From the NCBI RefSeq assembly GCF_019312595.1, contig NZ_JAHWDQ010000001.1:310001-374000 (forward strand): 64,000 nt of DNA. The letters run 5' to 3'. This stretch comes from Zhongshania aquimaris. Lineage in GTDB: Bacteria; Pseudomonadota; Gammaproteobacteria; Pseudomonadales; Spongiibacteraceae. Below are positions 54,729-63,139 of this stretch, in pieces. The notes beneath the pieces are model-generated. The model made no database searches and was not told the origin of the DNA. It saw nothing but the letters and a program-made list of their open reading frames with translations. Made by a program: the position numbers and the translations under genes. The first letter of the stretch is position 1, and every line of letters begins with the position of its first letter.

Positions 54729-55592
54729 ATGTTATGGATTGCACTCGCACTACTTCTGGTCGGCTTAGCTTTTGTGGTGCTAATGCTGATTAGTGGCGAA
54801 TCCGAAACGCGGACGCCCGAGAATGAAATTATTCCGGAGACCGGCCCCAAGCTGCCGGCGGCATTAGAGAACTACCTCGGCAGCAACGGCGTTGAACTAC
54901 CACCTGCGATTGTCTACGTTGCCATTGCAATTATGCTCACTGGTATCGCGCTAAGCCTGCTAATCCTGCCTATCAAGGTGGGTGTCCTCGCAGCAGCTGG
55001 TGTCGTATTTGTTGCTTTTTCGCTCGTTAAAATAATTGGCGCGCAACGACGGGCTAAAATGCTAGAACAGCTTCCTTCATTTATTAACCAAGTAACGCGG
55101 CGCCTGTCCGCTGGTATATCTGTAGAAAATGCTTTCGCTGACTCTGTAGAAACTTTAGAGCGGCCGCTAGGCACTGTAATGAGACGAGTTGTTAGGCGCG
55201 TACACTACGGCTACGACCTTCATCAGGCCTTTGAACGTGAAGCACGCGTTAACCAGCTAAACGAATTTGATGTGCTCGCAACAGCACTGCGCATAAACGA
55301 ACAGTATGGTGGCAGTATTCGATCGATTCTCGACGATATCGTCGATATTTTACGAATGCAGGACTCAGGTAAACGAGAGCTTAGCGCCATGACAGGCGAA
55401 ACTCGGGTTACCGCAGCAATCCTAGCCGCGCTCCCTCCCGCCATTGCGGCATATACCTTTATTAACAATCCGAAGTTCCTCACAGACATGTGGAATACCG
55501 TCGGAGGCCAACAAACGTTAATGGCTGCCGTCATCATGCAATTGCTCGGCGTTATTGTGTTGTGGCGCATGATCAAATCAATTGGGGCATAA
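54729..55592 (+). CDS. tadB: Tad inner-membrane platform protein TadB
   Basis: The 287-residue protein belongs to the T2SSF/GspF family. Membrane segments are at ~1-22, ~60-105 and two near the C terminus. The GspF core is MLEQLPSFINQVTRRLSAGISVENAFADSVETLERPLG. AAAGGAG precedes the ATG. It forms the inner-membrane platform with TadC on top of CpaF. Confidence 0.93.
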   Translation: MLWIALALLLVGLAFVVLMLISGESETRTPENEIIPETGPKLPAALENYLGSNGVELPPAIVYVAIAIMLTGIALSLLILPIKVGVLAAAGVVFVAFSLVKIIGAQRRAKMLEQLPSFINQVTRRLSAGISVENAFADSVETLERPLGTVMRRVVRRVHYGYDLHQAFEREARVNQLNEFDVLATALRINEQYGGSIRSILDDIVDILRMQDSGKRELSAMTGETRVTAAILAALPPAIAAYTFINNPKFLTDMWNTVGGQQTLMAAVIMQLLGVIVLWRMIKSIGA

Positions 55593-55602
55593 GGAGAAAA
55601 CC

Positions 55603-56472
55603 ATGGAAGCGCACCACCTTTACTACATCATCGGCGCAGTAATACTTTGCACCGCCCCGGTACTGCTATTAGCCATAGCACACGTAGAAACGGCCTCATC
55701 AGGGAAGCCCCAGGAATTCGAGTTTAGCTCGAAGGATATGTGGCGCCAGTTACGTGAAGAAAACACCCATATTGCATCGCTATCCCAGTTACTGCGTCGC
55801 GCGGGCTTGCTAAACAGCGAACAACAGGTCAACGCCATCTCCATAACACTTATCGCCATTATCTGTATCGCTATATGCCTTGGTATATATACATATTTCA
55901 ATGGCACCCCCGCTACCACCATACTATTTACCATTACAGGTGGGTTTGTGTTACTGGTTTATCTGGCCTATTTCTTCTTGAAGAAAATTGCCGAAGATCG
56001 CCAAGAGAAACTTAACCAAGAGACACTGATATTGGTTCAAACAACAAGGATGCTTTGGCGCGTGGGTTTATCACTTCCTAAAACACTAGCGATTATTTGC
56101 GATCAATTACGCAATCTTGCGCCAACCTGTTCGCAGGAATTACAACTTGCGGTAAACAAGATTGAATCCGGCCAAAGTCAGGAAGAGTCGCTGTATGAGC
56201 TAATAGGTTGCACCAACGCTGAGGGATTTAAAGAATACCTTATTGTTGTCCGCCAACAAGCCATTACTGGTGGCAGCATTGATAAAGCCCTTGATGAACT
56301 ATACAAACTTTTACAAAACCGCAGAAAGCTCGATCTTCACGAGCAAGTTAACAAGATGTCAGGAAAGATGTCGCTGGTCATGATGGTATTTTTATTCCCT
56401 GCCCTATTGATCGTTGTAGCTGGCCCCGCCCTTATGTCAATTTCAACCGCATTAGGCAACCTAGGAAACTAA
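55603..56472 (+). CDS. tadC: Tad inner-membrane platform protein TadC
   Basis: The 289-residue T2SSF-family protein has N-terminal and paired central membrane segments and the core TRMLWRVGLSLPKTLAIICDQL. It ends in two conserved helices (MSGKMSLVMMVFLFPALLIVVAGPALMSI). The start at 55603 (AAGGAG, 6-base spacing) is preferred to a GTG/ATG frame at 55582 that overlaps tadB. It partners TadB. Confidence 0.93.
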   Translation: MEAHHLYYIIGAVILCTAPVLLLAIAHVETASSGKPQEFEFSSKDMWRQLREENTHIASLSQLLRRAGLLNSEQQVNAISITLIAIICIAICLGIYTYFNGTPATTILFTITGGFVLLVYLAYFFLKKIAEDRQEKLNQETLILVQTTRMLWRVGLSLPKTLAIICDQLRNLAPTCSQELQLAVNKIESGQSQEESLYELIGCTNAEGFKEYLIVVRQQAITGGSIDKALDELYKLLQNRRKLDLHEQVNKMSGKMSLVMMVFLFPALLIVVAGPALMSISTALGNLGN

Positions 56473-56488
56473 GGAAGGAGCTTTGCAC

Positions 56489-57187
56489 ATGAGTAAATTA
56501 TTAATTTCCACATGCACGCTAGTGCTGCTATTGAGCGGCTGTGCTAATACGCCCGCCTCCAAGCAAGCCGCTGCCAGTAATTGCAACGTCCCAACTAGCA
56601 AAGAGGAAAGCGTCACACTAGATTTAATCGAGCAGCAAGTGTCGGAAAAACAGTATTACTCAGCGCTAGCCTATCTTGAAAAAGCGCCTGACAGCTCTCC
56701 GCGGGTGTTAAGACTGCGCGCTGAAGCGCAACGCAATACGGGTATGCTAGATGAAGCCTACACAAGCTATCGAAACCTAAGCCTAACTTGCATGGCCGCT
56801 TTCGGTCACGCCGGTATGGCAAAAATTTTAGCGACCCGCGGCGATATCCCACAAGCTCATCAGCAAATGCTAAAAGCACGTCGCCTTGCCCCAAGCAATG
56901 CCGACATTCGCAACGACTACGGTTTTATTCTGTTAGCCCACAAGAATTTTAAGGGCGCACAGCGCGAGTTTATGACCGCTTTACAGCTACAGCCAGGCCA
57001 CCCAGTTGCCATTCGCAATATGGTAATGAGTTTGATACTGGATGGCGACAGCAGAACCGCCCTGCGCATGGCAAAAAATAACGGTATCCCATCGCAAGAA
57101 TTTAGAGAGCTGCTAAGCCAAGCCAACGCATTTAAACAACCCACAATTGCCGGTAGCAATGTCATTGAACAAGGAGCACCACTATGA
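56489..57187 (+). CDS. tadD: TadD-like TPR lipoprotein
   Basis: The 232-residue protein has a lipobox LLSGC (Cys17) and three or four TPR repeats from ~45 to 200 (YYSALAYLEKAPDSSPRVLRLRAEAQRNTG, GHAGMAKILATRGDIPQAHQQMLKARRLAPSN, NDYGFILLAHKNFKGAQREFMTALQLQPGHP). TadD lipoproteins serve as pilotins or scaffolds for the secretin. The ATG at 56489 has GGAAGGAG before it. Its stop overlaps the next gene as ATGA. Confidence 0.9.
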   Translation: MSKLLISTCTLVLLLSGCANTPASKQAAASNCNVPTSKEESVTLDLIEQQVSEKQYYSALAYLEKAPDSSPRVLRLRAEAQRNTGMLDEAYTSYRNLSLTCMAAFGHAGMAKILATRGDIPQAHQQMLKARRLAPSNADIRNDYGFILLAHKNFKGAQREFMTALQLQPGHPVAIRNMVMSLILDGDSRTALRMAKNNGIPSQEFRELLSQANAFKQPTIAGSNVIEQGAPL

Positions 57188-57453
57188 ATAAATTAACCAT
57201 CGCATGTTTTATTGGTGTTACAACTTTTTCGGCAGCTGTTTTTGCCGAGCCGGAAGTTATTTACACCCAAAACCCAGCGCCACAAACCGCTACCCATCGT
57301 CTACTTGAGCTACAGCGCTCTGGACAAAATGCAAGCACGGAAGAACAGTACCTAAGCGGCAAAGTCAGTACCGAAGTGTATAACCGCTATGTAAAGAGCT
57401 TCTCGCATGCCATACCAGAACGCTTTAGCAACGATTCGTTCAACGAAGAGTAA
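57184..57453 (+). CDS. DUF3613-like small exported protein of the Tad locus
   Basis: The 89-residue protein has a signal peptide (cleavage after VFA, residue 21). Its mature core TATHRLLELQRSGQNASTEEQYLSGKVSTEVYNRYVKSFSHAIPERF matches the DUF3613 pattern (LLxLQRSG, LSGxVxxxxYxRYxxSFxHPIPE). DUF3613 genes often occur in Tad loci, but their function is unknown. It is translationally coupled to tadD. Confidence 0.82.
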   Translation: MNKLTIACFIGVTTFSAAVFAEPEVIYTQNPAPQTATHRLLELQRSGQNASTEEQYLSGKVSTEVYNRYVKSFSHAIPERFSNDSFNEE

Positions 57454-57458
57454 TCAAC

Positions 57459-59465
57459 ATGCAAACACAGCGGCGAATATCAAGTCATTTCTATCGAAAA
57501 CAGCGCGGGGTAACGACACTTCTCGCTGTGTTGATGATGCTGAGCTTATTTACATTTCTCGCTGTGGTTACCGATACCGGGCGCCTGTATTTAGAAAAAC
57601 GTTCGTTACAGAAAAATGCGGATTTGGCGGCTATAGAGACAGCGCTTCTCTATTGTCGAGATCATTCACTAGATGTTGAATCATTAACTGTAGCTGATAT
57701 GAATGTGCTTTCCGCTCAGAGAAATGATTTTCGAGGGAACGACGCCAACAGCACAGCAACGGTTACACGAAATGGCAATGCCGTTACCGTCGCACTATCT
57801 TATAAAGTGCCCGCGTCTCTGTTTGAACAATTACTGCCCAGTGACGACAATGAGGTAAATCTGACCGCAACAGCTACAGCCAAGGCATGCGAACCTACTG
57901 CCCTAATTTCAATTAGGTCTAATATCGCTGCGGTCGATGGCGGCGTGCTCAACTCTGTATTGGGCGGCCTGCTTGGCACAACCCTTAACCTTACAGTCGG
58001 TGACTGGGAAAGTTTACTTGATACCAATATTAATTTGCTTAATTTTTTCGATGCCCTCGCATCTGAAGTGGGCATCAGCGCGGGCAACTACGACGCACTG
58101 CTCAACGCTGATATTAGTCTTGCAGATCTTTTAGATGTCGGTGCAAATGTATTACAAGCCGACGGTGCGAGTGCTACTCCCGTTAGCGCATTACAATCCA
58201 TCGTATCGGATATTCCAGGGGCAATTTCAGATCTAAATCTCAGTGAAATCCTTCAAATACAAGATGACGCTTCAAAAACCTCACTTGATGTAAACCTTCC
58301 CCTGATGCAACTTCTCGGAAGTGCCGTTCAATTGGCCAGCGTCAACAGCGGCATAGTCGCTGACGTCGCAGTACCACTTGGGATTGCCAGTGCAACGGTA
58401 AAGGCAAAAATCACTGAGCCCGCACAAACAGCTATTGGCAACCCAGATCTTGCTGAACTTGACCCCTATGGAAACAACGCGATTTTTGCCAACACCTCGC
58501 AGGTAAAGGCCTTTGTTTCACTCGATTTACCGATTGTAGGTACTGTACTAAACAACCTTACAGCACTACTCTCAGCACCACTTATAGCGGATGTAAGCAA
58601 TGTCGTAAACAGCCTTCTTACACTCGATTTGATTGGCGCTCTAGGCGATATACTTTGTCTTGTCACATGCACATCAACAAAAGATCAAGTCGACATTAAA
58701 ATTTTAGCGTCGCCTAGGGTAGATATTGCAATTAGCGCAGGTAATGGCGAAGCGCGCGTTAAAGATGCCGACTGCGACATTGACGGCAATAAAAATTTAA
58801 ACGCTGAAGTTTCTACTTCAGTCGCCTCAGTTGCGCTTGGTCAGTTCGGTAGTAACGCCGACGATGCCGCAAGCAACTTCTTTTCAGATGATGAGCTTGA
58901 AATTCAACCAATACCTCTTATAGATATCGGAACAATCCGCGTCAGAAAAACCTGTGTCATCATTTTCGGATGCAGCTATGAATATCAAAAGGGAGCCGGA
59001 TGGACTTCGGATAAAACACTCGCAGATCGGCAGGCCTTTGCAGGAGGCGGTATTGGCCTCAAGTTAGATACTTCAATTCTAGGTGATGGACCTGAAAACC
59101 TTTCAACGTTTGCAAACAACCCTGATGACACGTATCTACCCAATGTTAAAGACGACATAGAAAATTCTTACCAGAGCTTCTCCGCAGATGACCCTATCGC
59201 GAGCTTAACAAGTACGCTGCTAGGAGTAGAGTTGGAGTTCTACGAACCCAGCAACGGCAATCTATTAGGTGGCGTACTCAGTTTAGTTGGAGGAACATCT
59301 AGCGCACTGATTTCGAGTATAAACGGCATTTTAGCCACCGCGCTTTCACCCATTTTAGACCCTTTAGTAAATTCCTTATTAACTACGCTCGGCGTGTCCT
59401 TAGCGAACGCCGAAGTTGGCGCTGCCCTCAACTGTGAAAACGACAAAGTGAGATTAACAAATTAA
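57459..59465 (+). CDS. tadG: TadG-like pilus-associated protein
   Basis: The 668-residue protein begins with the TadG N terminus: a cytoplasmic basic stretch, a single membrane segment (GVTTLLAVLMMLSLFTFLAVVTDTGRLYLEKRSLQKNADLAAIETAL) and a Cys-containing loop. The rest is a long, Asp/Leu/Asn-rich exported region with repeated LLxxNINLL/LLNADISLADLL-type segments and no VWA domain. It is probably a minor pilus or tip component, possibly adhesive. It is the last gene of the core Tad set. Confidence 0.85.
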   Translation: MQTQRRISSHFYRKQRGVTTLLAVLMMLSLFTFLAVVTDTGRLYLEKRSLQKNADLAAIETALLYCRDHSLDVESLTVADMNVLSAQRNDFRGNDANSTATVTRNGNAVTVALSYKVPASLFEQLLPSDDNEVNLTATATAKACEPTALISIRSNIAAVDGGVLNSVLGGLLGTTLNLTVGDWESLLDTNINLLNFFDALASEVGISAGNYDALLNADISLADLLDVGANVLQADGASATPVSALQSIVSDIPGAISDLNLSEILQIQDDASKTSLDVNLPLMQLLGSAVQLASVNSGIVADVAVPLGIASATVKAKITEPAQTAIGNPDLAELDPYGNNAIFANTSQVKAFVSLDLPIVGTVLNNLTALLSAPLIADVSNVVNSLLTLDLIGALGDILCLVTCTSTKDQVDIKILASPRVDIAISAGNGEARVKDADCDIDGNKNLNAEVSTSVASVALGQFGSNADDAASNFFSDDELEIQPIPLIDIGTIRVRKTCVIIFGCSYEYQKGAGWTSDKTLADRQAFAGGGIGLKLDTSILGDGPENLSTFANNPDDTYLPNVKDDIENSYQSFSADDPIASLTSTLLGVELEFYEPSNGNLLGGVLSLVGGTSSALISSINGILATALSPILDPLVNSLLTTLGVSLANAEVGAALNCENDKVRLTN

Positions 59466-59495
59466 AAGTACACTTCAATTCTATCATCTGTGAAA

Positions 59496-59524
59496 ATGGC
59501 GTTAGCCTATAATGATAACGCCAT
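59496..59524 (+). promoter_or_regulatory. Hairpin with a possible -10 box upstream of pilU-like gene
   Basis: ATGGCGTTA (59496-59504) pairs perfectly with TAACGCCAT (59516-59524). The loop includes TATAAT (59508-59513), a consensus -10 box 34 bases before the PilU ATG. No good -35 is visible. The hairpin may end tadG transcription while the -10 starts a separate pilU message; both are inference. Confidence 0.4.
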
Positions 59525-59546
59525 AACAAATCGGTGATTGCGAAAT

Positions 59547-60704
59547 ATGACTTTTGATGACTACCTTACCCTTCTCGCTAAAAACGACGGTTCTGATTTA
59601 TTTCTGAGCACAGGAGCGCCACCTTGTGCGAAGTTCCATGGCAAGCTCAAGCCACTGCAGAAAGAACCCTTTCTGCCTGGAGACATCAAAGCAATCGCCT
59701 ACGCCATTATGGATAGCGAGCAAATCATTGAGTTTGAACAAGAATTAGAGATGAACTTGGCTTACCATATTCCGAGAGTGGGCCGTTTCCGCGTAAATAT
59801 ATTTAAGCAGCGAAATGAAATTTCGATAGTAGCCCGAAATATCGTTACCGAGATCCCCAATGTTGACGCGCTGGGCCTGCCGCCAATATTAAAAGACGTC
59901 ATTATGACGAAACGCGGTTTAGTCTTGTTCGTCGGTGCGACCGGCTCGGGTAAATCCACTTCACTTGCCGCTCTGATCGATCACCGCAACACCAACAGTA
60001 GCGGTCATATCATTACCATTGAAGATCCCATTGAGTTTCTTCATCGGCACAAGCGCAGCATCATCAATCAGCGCGAAATCGGGATGGATACCAGAAGCTT
60101 TCATCAGGCATTGAAAAACACCCTGCGCCAAGCACCAGACGTTATTCTTATCGGCGAGATTCGCGACCGCGAAACCATGGAGCACGCTCTTGCTTTTGCA
60201 GAGACAGGGCATCTTTGTATCTCTACCCTCCATGCCAACAACGCAAACCAAGCGCTAGATCGCATTATTAACTTCTTTCCGGAAGAGAGACGTAATCAAT
60301 TACTACTCGACCTGTCGCTCAATTTAAAGTGCTTTGTATCCCAGCGTTTGGTTCCGACTGAAGATGGTAAGCGCGCCGCCGCGATAGAAATACTGCTGGG
60401 CACGCCTACGGTTGCACAGGCAATCCACAAGGGCGAGATAGAAACCATCAAGGAAATAATGAGCAAATCCGAAAATTTAGGGATGCAAACCTTCGATTCC
60501 GCATTATTCAAACTCTACGAAAGCGGCAAAATATCCTTTGAAGACGCACTAAAGAATGCAGATTCTGCGAACAACCTACGCCTGCAAATAAAGCTTCGCA
60601 GCAGCCGTGGTATTCCAGAGGGAAGTGTCGAGGACGTCGCTAAAGAAGAAAAGCAAAATACCTTCTCGCTTAGCATTGAAACCGATGAAGACGAGCAAAA
60701 CTAG
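59547..60704 (+). CDS. pilU: PilU/PilT-family pilus retraction ATPase
   Basis: The 385-residue ATPase resembles PilU more than PilT. Walker A is VGATGSGKSTSLAALIDHRN, the Asp box is IEDPIEFLHRHKRSIINQREIGMDT, and Walker B with the AIRNLIRE-type region reads LRQAPDVILIGEIRDRETMEHAL. The His box is AETGHLCISTLHANNANQALDRIINFFP. The C-terminal ~40 residues are acidic, as in PilU. It is alone here: no pilT, no type IVa pilus genes, and it directly follows the Tad locus. The start at 59547 gives MTFDDYLTLL; a TTG nine bases earlier is less likely. Confidence 0.92.
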   Translation: MTFDDYLTLLAKNDGSDLFLSTGAPPCAKFHGKLKPLQKEPFLPGDIKAIAYAIMDSEQIIEFEQELEMNLAYHIPRVGRFRVNIFKQRNEISIVARNIVTEIPNVDALGLPPILKDVIMTKRGLVLFVGATGSGKSTSLAALIDHRNTNSSGHIITIEDPIEFLHRHKRSIINQREIGMDTRSFHQALKNTLRQAPDVILIGEIRDRETMEHALAFAETGHLCISTLHANNANQALDRIINFFPEERRNQLLLDLSLNLKCFVSQRLVPTEDGKRAAAIEILLGTPTVAQAIHKGEIETIKEIMSKSENLGMQTFDSALFKLYESGKISFEDALKNADSANNLRLQIKLRSSRGIPEGSVEDVAKEEKQNTFSLSIETDEDEQN

Positions 60705-60757
60705 AAGTGATTAGTTGGTAGATATACTAAAGGTAGATTACAAACACAATGAGAAAG

Positions 60758-60812
60758 CAGCTTAGCGGCAAAACAAAATAACTCATAGCCATTTTGCTTT
60801 GCCGCTTAGCTG
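60758..60812. terminator. Large hairpin between pilU and recA
   Basis: CAGCTTAGCGGCAA (60758-60771) pairs with TTGCCGCTTAGCTG (60799-60812) with one mismatch, and CAAAAT/ATTTTG (60774-60779, 60791-60796) extends the stem. It separates the convergent pilU and recA genes and probably ends recA transcription, possibly both. Confidence 0.65.
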
Positions 60813-60814
60813 GC

Positions 60815-61843
60815 TTATTCAGCAGCCACTTCTTCCTGCACTTTCTTCCCCGTTGGCTTTGGCAGTAACTGTTCGCGAATATTCGCTTCAATTTCCGCGG
60901 CGGCTTCAGGATTTTCCGATAGGTATTTAGCGGCATTTGCCTTGCCTTGACCGATCTTGTCGCCTTTATAGGCGTACCATGCGCCGGATTTATCTACTAA
61001 CCCGAGCTTAACACCTAGATCGATTACTTCACCCATATGGTAGATGCCGCGACCATATAAGATTTGGAACTCAGCTTGCTTAAATGGTGGCGATACCTTG
61101 TTCTTCACCACTTTTACGCGAGTTTCATTACCAGTGACCTCTTCACCCTCTTTCACTGCGCCGATTCGGCGAATATCCAAGCGAACCGATGCGTAGAACT
61201 TGAGTGCGTTACCACCCGAGGTGGTTTCTGGGTTGCCAAACATGACACCAATTTTCATACGGATCTGGTTGATAAAGATAACCAGCGTATTGGTCTGCTT
61301 GATGCTGCCGGTCAATTTACGCAGGGCTTGCGACATTAAGCGCGCCTGCAAACCAACATGGGAGTCACCCATATCACCTTCGATTTCCGCTTTTGGCACT
61401 AAGGCCGCTACCGAGTCGATAACAATCACGTCAACCGAACCGGAACGCACCAGCATATCTGTAATTTCTAGAGCCTGCTCACCTGTGTCTGGCTGAGACA
61501 CCAATAAGTCGTCGAGATTAACACCGAGTTTTTCGGCGTACTGCGGATCAAGTGCGTGCTCAGCATCGACTATGGCGACGGTTTTGCCCGCTTTTTGCGC
61601 TTCAGCCATAACTTGCAAACACAGGGTTGTTTTGCCTGATGATTCAGGTCCGTAGATCTCCACAATACGACCGTAGGGTAAACCGCCAATGCCTAGCGCG
61701 ATATCGAGGCCCAAGGAACCCGTTGAAACCGAGGGCATCACTTCCCGTGAGCTGTCGCCCATTTTCATGATCGAACCCTTGCCAAACTGACGTTCAATCT
61801 GACCCAGCGCTGACTCCAGTGCTTTCTGTTTATTCGGATCCAT
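60815..61843 (-). CDS. recA: Recombinase RecA
   Basis: The 342-residue DNA strand-exchange protein and SOS co-protease has Walker [10 protein letters not shown] (65-73), [19 protein letters not shown], the L2-region [22 protein letters not shown] and an acidic C-terminal tail. Length is standard. It is under a LexA box ~67 bases upstream of the ATG and is followed by a hairpin rather than recX. Confidence 0.97.
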   Translation of the reverse strand: MDPNKQKALESALGQIERQFGKGSIMKMGDSSREVMPSVSTGSLGLDIALGIGGLPYGRIVEIYGPESSGKTTLCLQVMAEAQKAGKTVAIVDAEHALDPQYAEKLGVNLDDLLVSQPDTGEQALEITDMLVRSGSVDVIVIDSVAALVPKAEIEGDMGDSHVGLQARLMSQALRKLTGSIKQTNTLVIFINQIRMKIGVMFGNPETTSGGNALKFYASVRLDIRRIGAVKEGEEVTGNETRVKVVKNKVSPPFKQAEFQILYGRGIYHMGEVIDLGVKLGLVDKSGAWYAYKGDKIGQGKANAAKYLSENPEAAAEIEANIREQLLPKPTGKKVQEEVAAE

Positions 61844-61909
61844 GTGCTTTCTACCCTTTGTGGAGGTTGATATTAATTACGATGACTTAAATCTACATCC
61901 AGCCATACA

Positions 61910-61925
61910 CTGTATATATGATCAG
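61910..61925 (-). promoter_or_regulatory. LexA (SOS) box of recA
   Basis: Read toward recA the site is CTGATCATATATACAG, which fits the CTG-N10-CAG gammaproteobacterial LexA consensus with an AT-rich centre. It is ~67 bases upstream of the recA start. A TTGACA-like -35 element lies at 61946-61941. Confidence 0.8.
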
Positions 61926-62016
61926 TATTATGCAAGCGCTTGTCAATGGCATAACGCAATTTCTTTCGCCGCCATCCACTTTAATGAAAACAATGCGCCA
62001 ATTGCGGTATCCGCGC

Positions 62017-62181
62017 CCTAGCAGCTTGTTGATTTTCGTTTTCGAGGAAGCCAATGCAAGCGGAAGGCCTCCCCGATAAAAGCGGTCGAAATATGGGAGT
62101 TTATACCCCATAAATGACCGATTTGAGTCCGTTTTTAACGCAGCATTGGCTGCACAGATAGAAAATCAACAAGCTGCTAGG
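62017..62181. mobile_element. MITE-like palindromic element with 21-bp perfect terminal inverted repeats
   Basis: The left arm 62017-62037 (CCTAGCAGCTTGTTGATTTT plus C) and the right arm 62161-62181 are exact reverse complements over 21 bp, spaced by 123 bp. Inner pairs AGCCAATGC/GCATTGGCT (62049-62057, 62143-62151), CGGTC/GACCG (62083-62087, 62116-62120) and TATGGG/CCCATA (62092-62097, 62107-62112) extend the palindrome. There is no ORF inside. The termini resemble the CTAGCAGGCTGTTGAAAAA inverted repeats of IS1182-type elements, so a non-autonomous derivative is likely. The rest of the 435-base recA upstream gap has only the LexA region. Class assignment is tentative. Confidence 0.65.
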
Positions 62182-62278
62182 AGACACATATTAACGCCTA
62201 GGTAATCGCCTGATAAGGAACTGTGCTAAAGTTCGCGTCCCAAAAAAATCACCTTTAATTAACTCACCGGCAAAATCT

Positions 62279-62971
62279 ATGATTCCCTGGAAAAAACTTG
62301 GTATCGCGCAGATACCGAACAATGGCGGTGAATTACAATTATCGCAACGCGGCGAAGAGTTTTCGATACGCCTGTCTGGGGTGCGTGGTGAATTGATGAA
62401 TAGCCGCATTTACAATTCCGAACAGATACTAGCAGAGTTAGGCTGCGCCTTAATAAAAGATAAAAGCGATGCGCATGTGTTGGTCGGCGGACTAGGCATG
62501 GGCTACACCCTTTCCGCGACCTTGCAAGCGGTCGCCGCTAGCGCTCAGGTCACAGTGGCCGAACTTATTCCGGAAGTCGTTGAATGGAATAAGGGGCCTC
62601 TGGGTGATTGCGCACAAAACCCCCTGCGCGATCCCCGCACCAAGGTAGTCTTGGGCGATGTTGCCGAACTGCTTGAGAATCAACATGAGCAATACGACGC
62701 CATATTGCTAGACGTAGACAACGGCCCTGAAGGCCTGACCCACACCGATAATAATTGGCTGTATTCACAGCAAGGACTGGAATCCATCTCCAGGACTTTA
62801 CGCCCAGAGGGAATGCTGGCAATTTGGTCAGCCGGCGCAGACAGCATGTTTGCGATTCGTCTAAAAAAAGCCCGTTTTAAGGTATCTATTCACACCGTTC
62901 GCGCGCGCCCCGGCAAGGGAAGTCGTCACACCATATTTCTCGCCCAAAAGCCGTGGCGGGCATCGGAGTAA
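62279..62971 (+). CDS. Spermidine synthase-fold protein, probable methyltransferase
   Basis: The 230-residue protein has the Rossmann spermidine-synthase fold: HVLVGGLGMGYTLSATLQ (cofactor loop), VTVAELIPEVVEWNKG (acidic residue after strand 2), RTKVVLGDVAELL and YDAILLDVDNGPEGLTHTDNNWLYSQQGLESISRTLRPEGMLAIWSAG. It lacks the N-terminal beta-hairpin domain and the full spermidine-synthase active-site set, so a small-molecule methyltransferase or aminopropyl-transferase relative is more likely. It lies between recA and mutS, on the opposite strand to recA. Confidence 0.75.
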   Translation: MIPWKKLGIAQIPNNGGELQLSQRGEEFSIRLSGVRGELMNSRIYNSEQILAELGCALIKDKSDAHVLVGGLGMGYTLSATLQAVAASAQVTVAELIPEVVEWNKGPLGDCAQNPLRDPRTKVVLGDVAELLENQHEQYDAILLDVDNGPEGLTHTDNNWLYSQQGLESISRTLRPEGMLAIWSAGADSMFAIRLKKARFKVSIHTVRARPGKGSRHTIFLAQKPWRASE

Positions 62972-63139
62972 ATTTAGCAAACGAGGGCAATCAACGACGC
63001 CCTGCGTAGTGGTTTTATATTTGATTTGCTATCCTTGCGCTCTTTATTCAGCGCCACACATCCAGACAACGATATTCGATCTCAACATTTTTATACAACG
63101 TCGTTTAGCGCACAAACACACAGAGCATAAGCCACCGCT

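Noticed and set aside
61893-62111. 72-residue minus-strand frame upstream of recA
   Set aside because: It overlaps the LexA box and the left arm of the palindromic element, and has no family resemblance; probably chance.
62017-62181. Integron attC site or CRISPR-like structure as an explanation for the palindrome
   Set aside because: It lacks the RYYYAAC/GTTRRRY core ends of attC and has no integrase or cassettes; it is a single palindrome, not a direct-repeat array.
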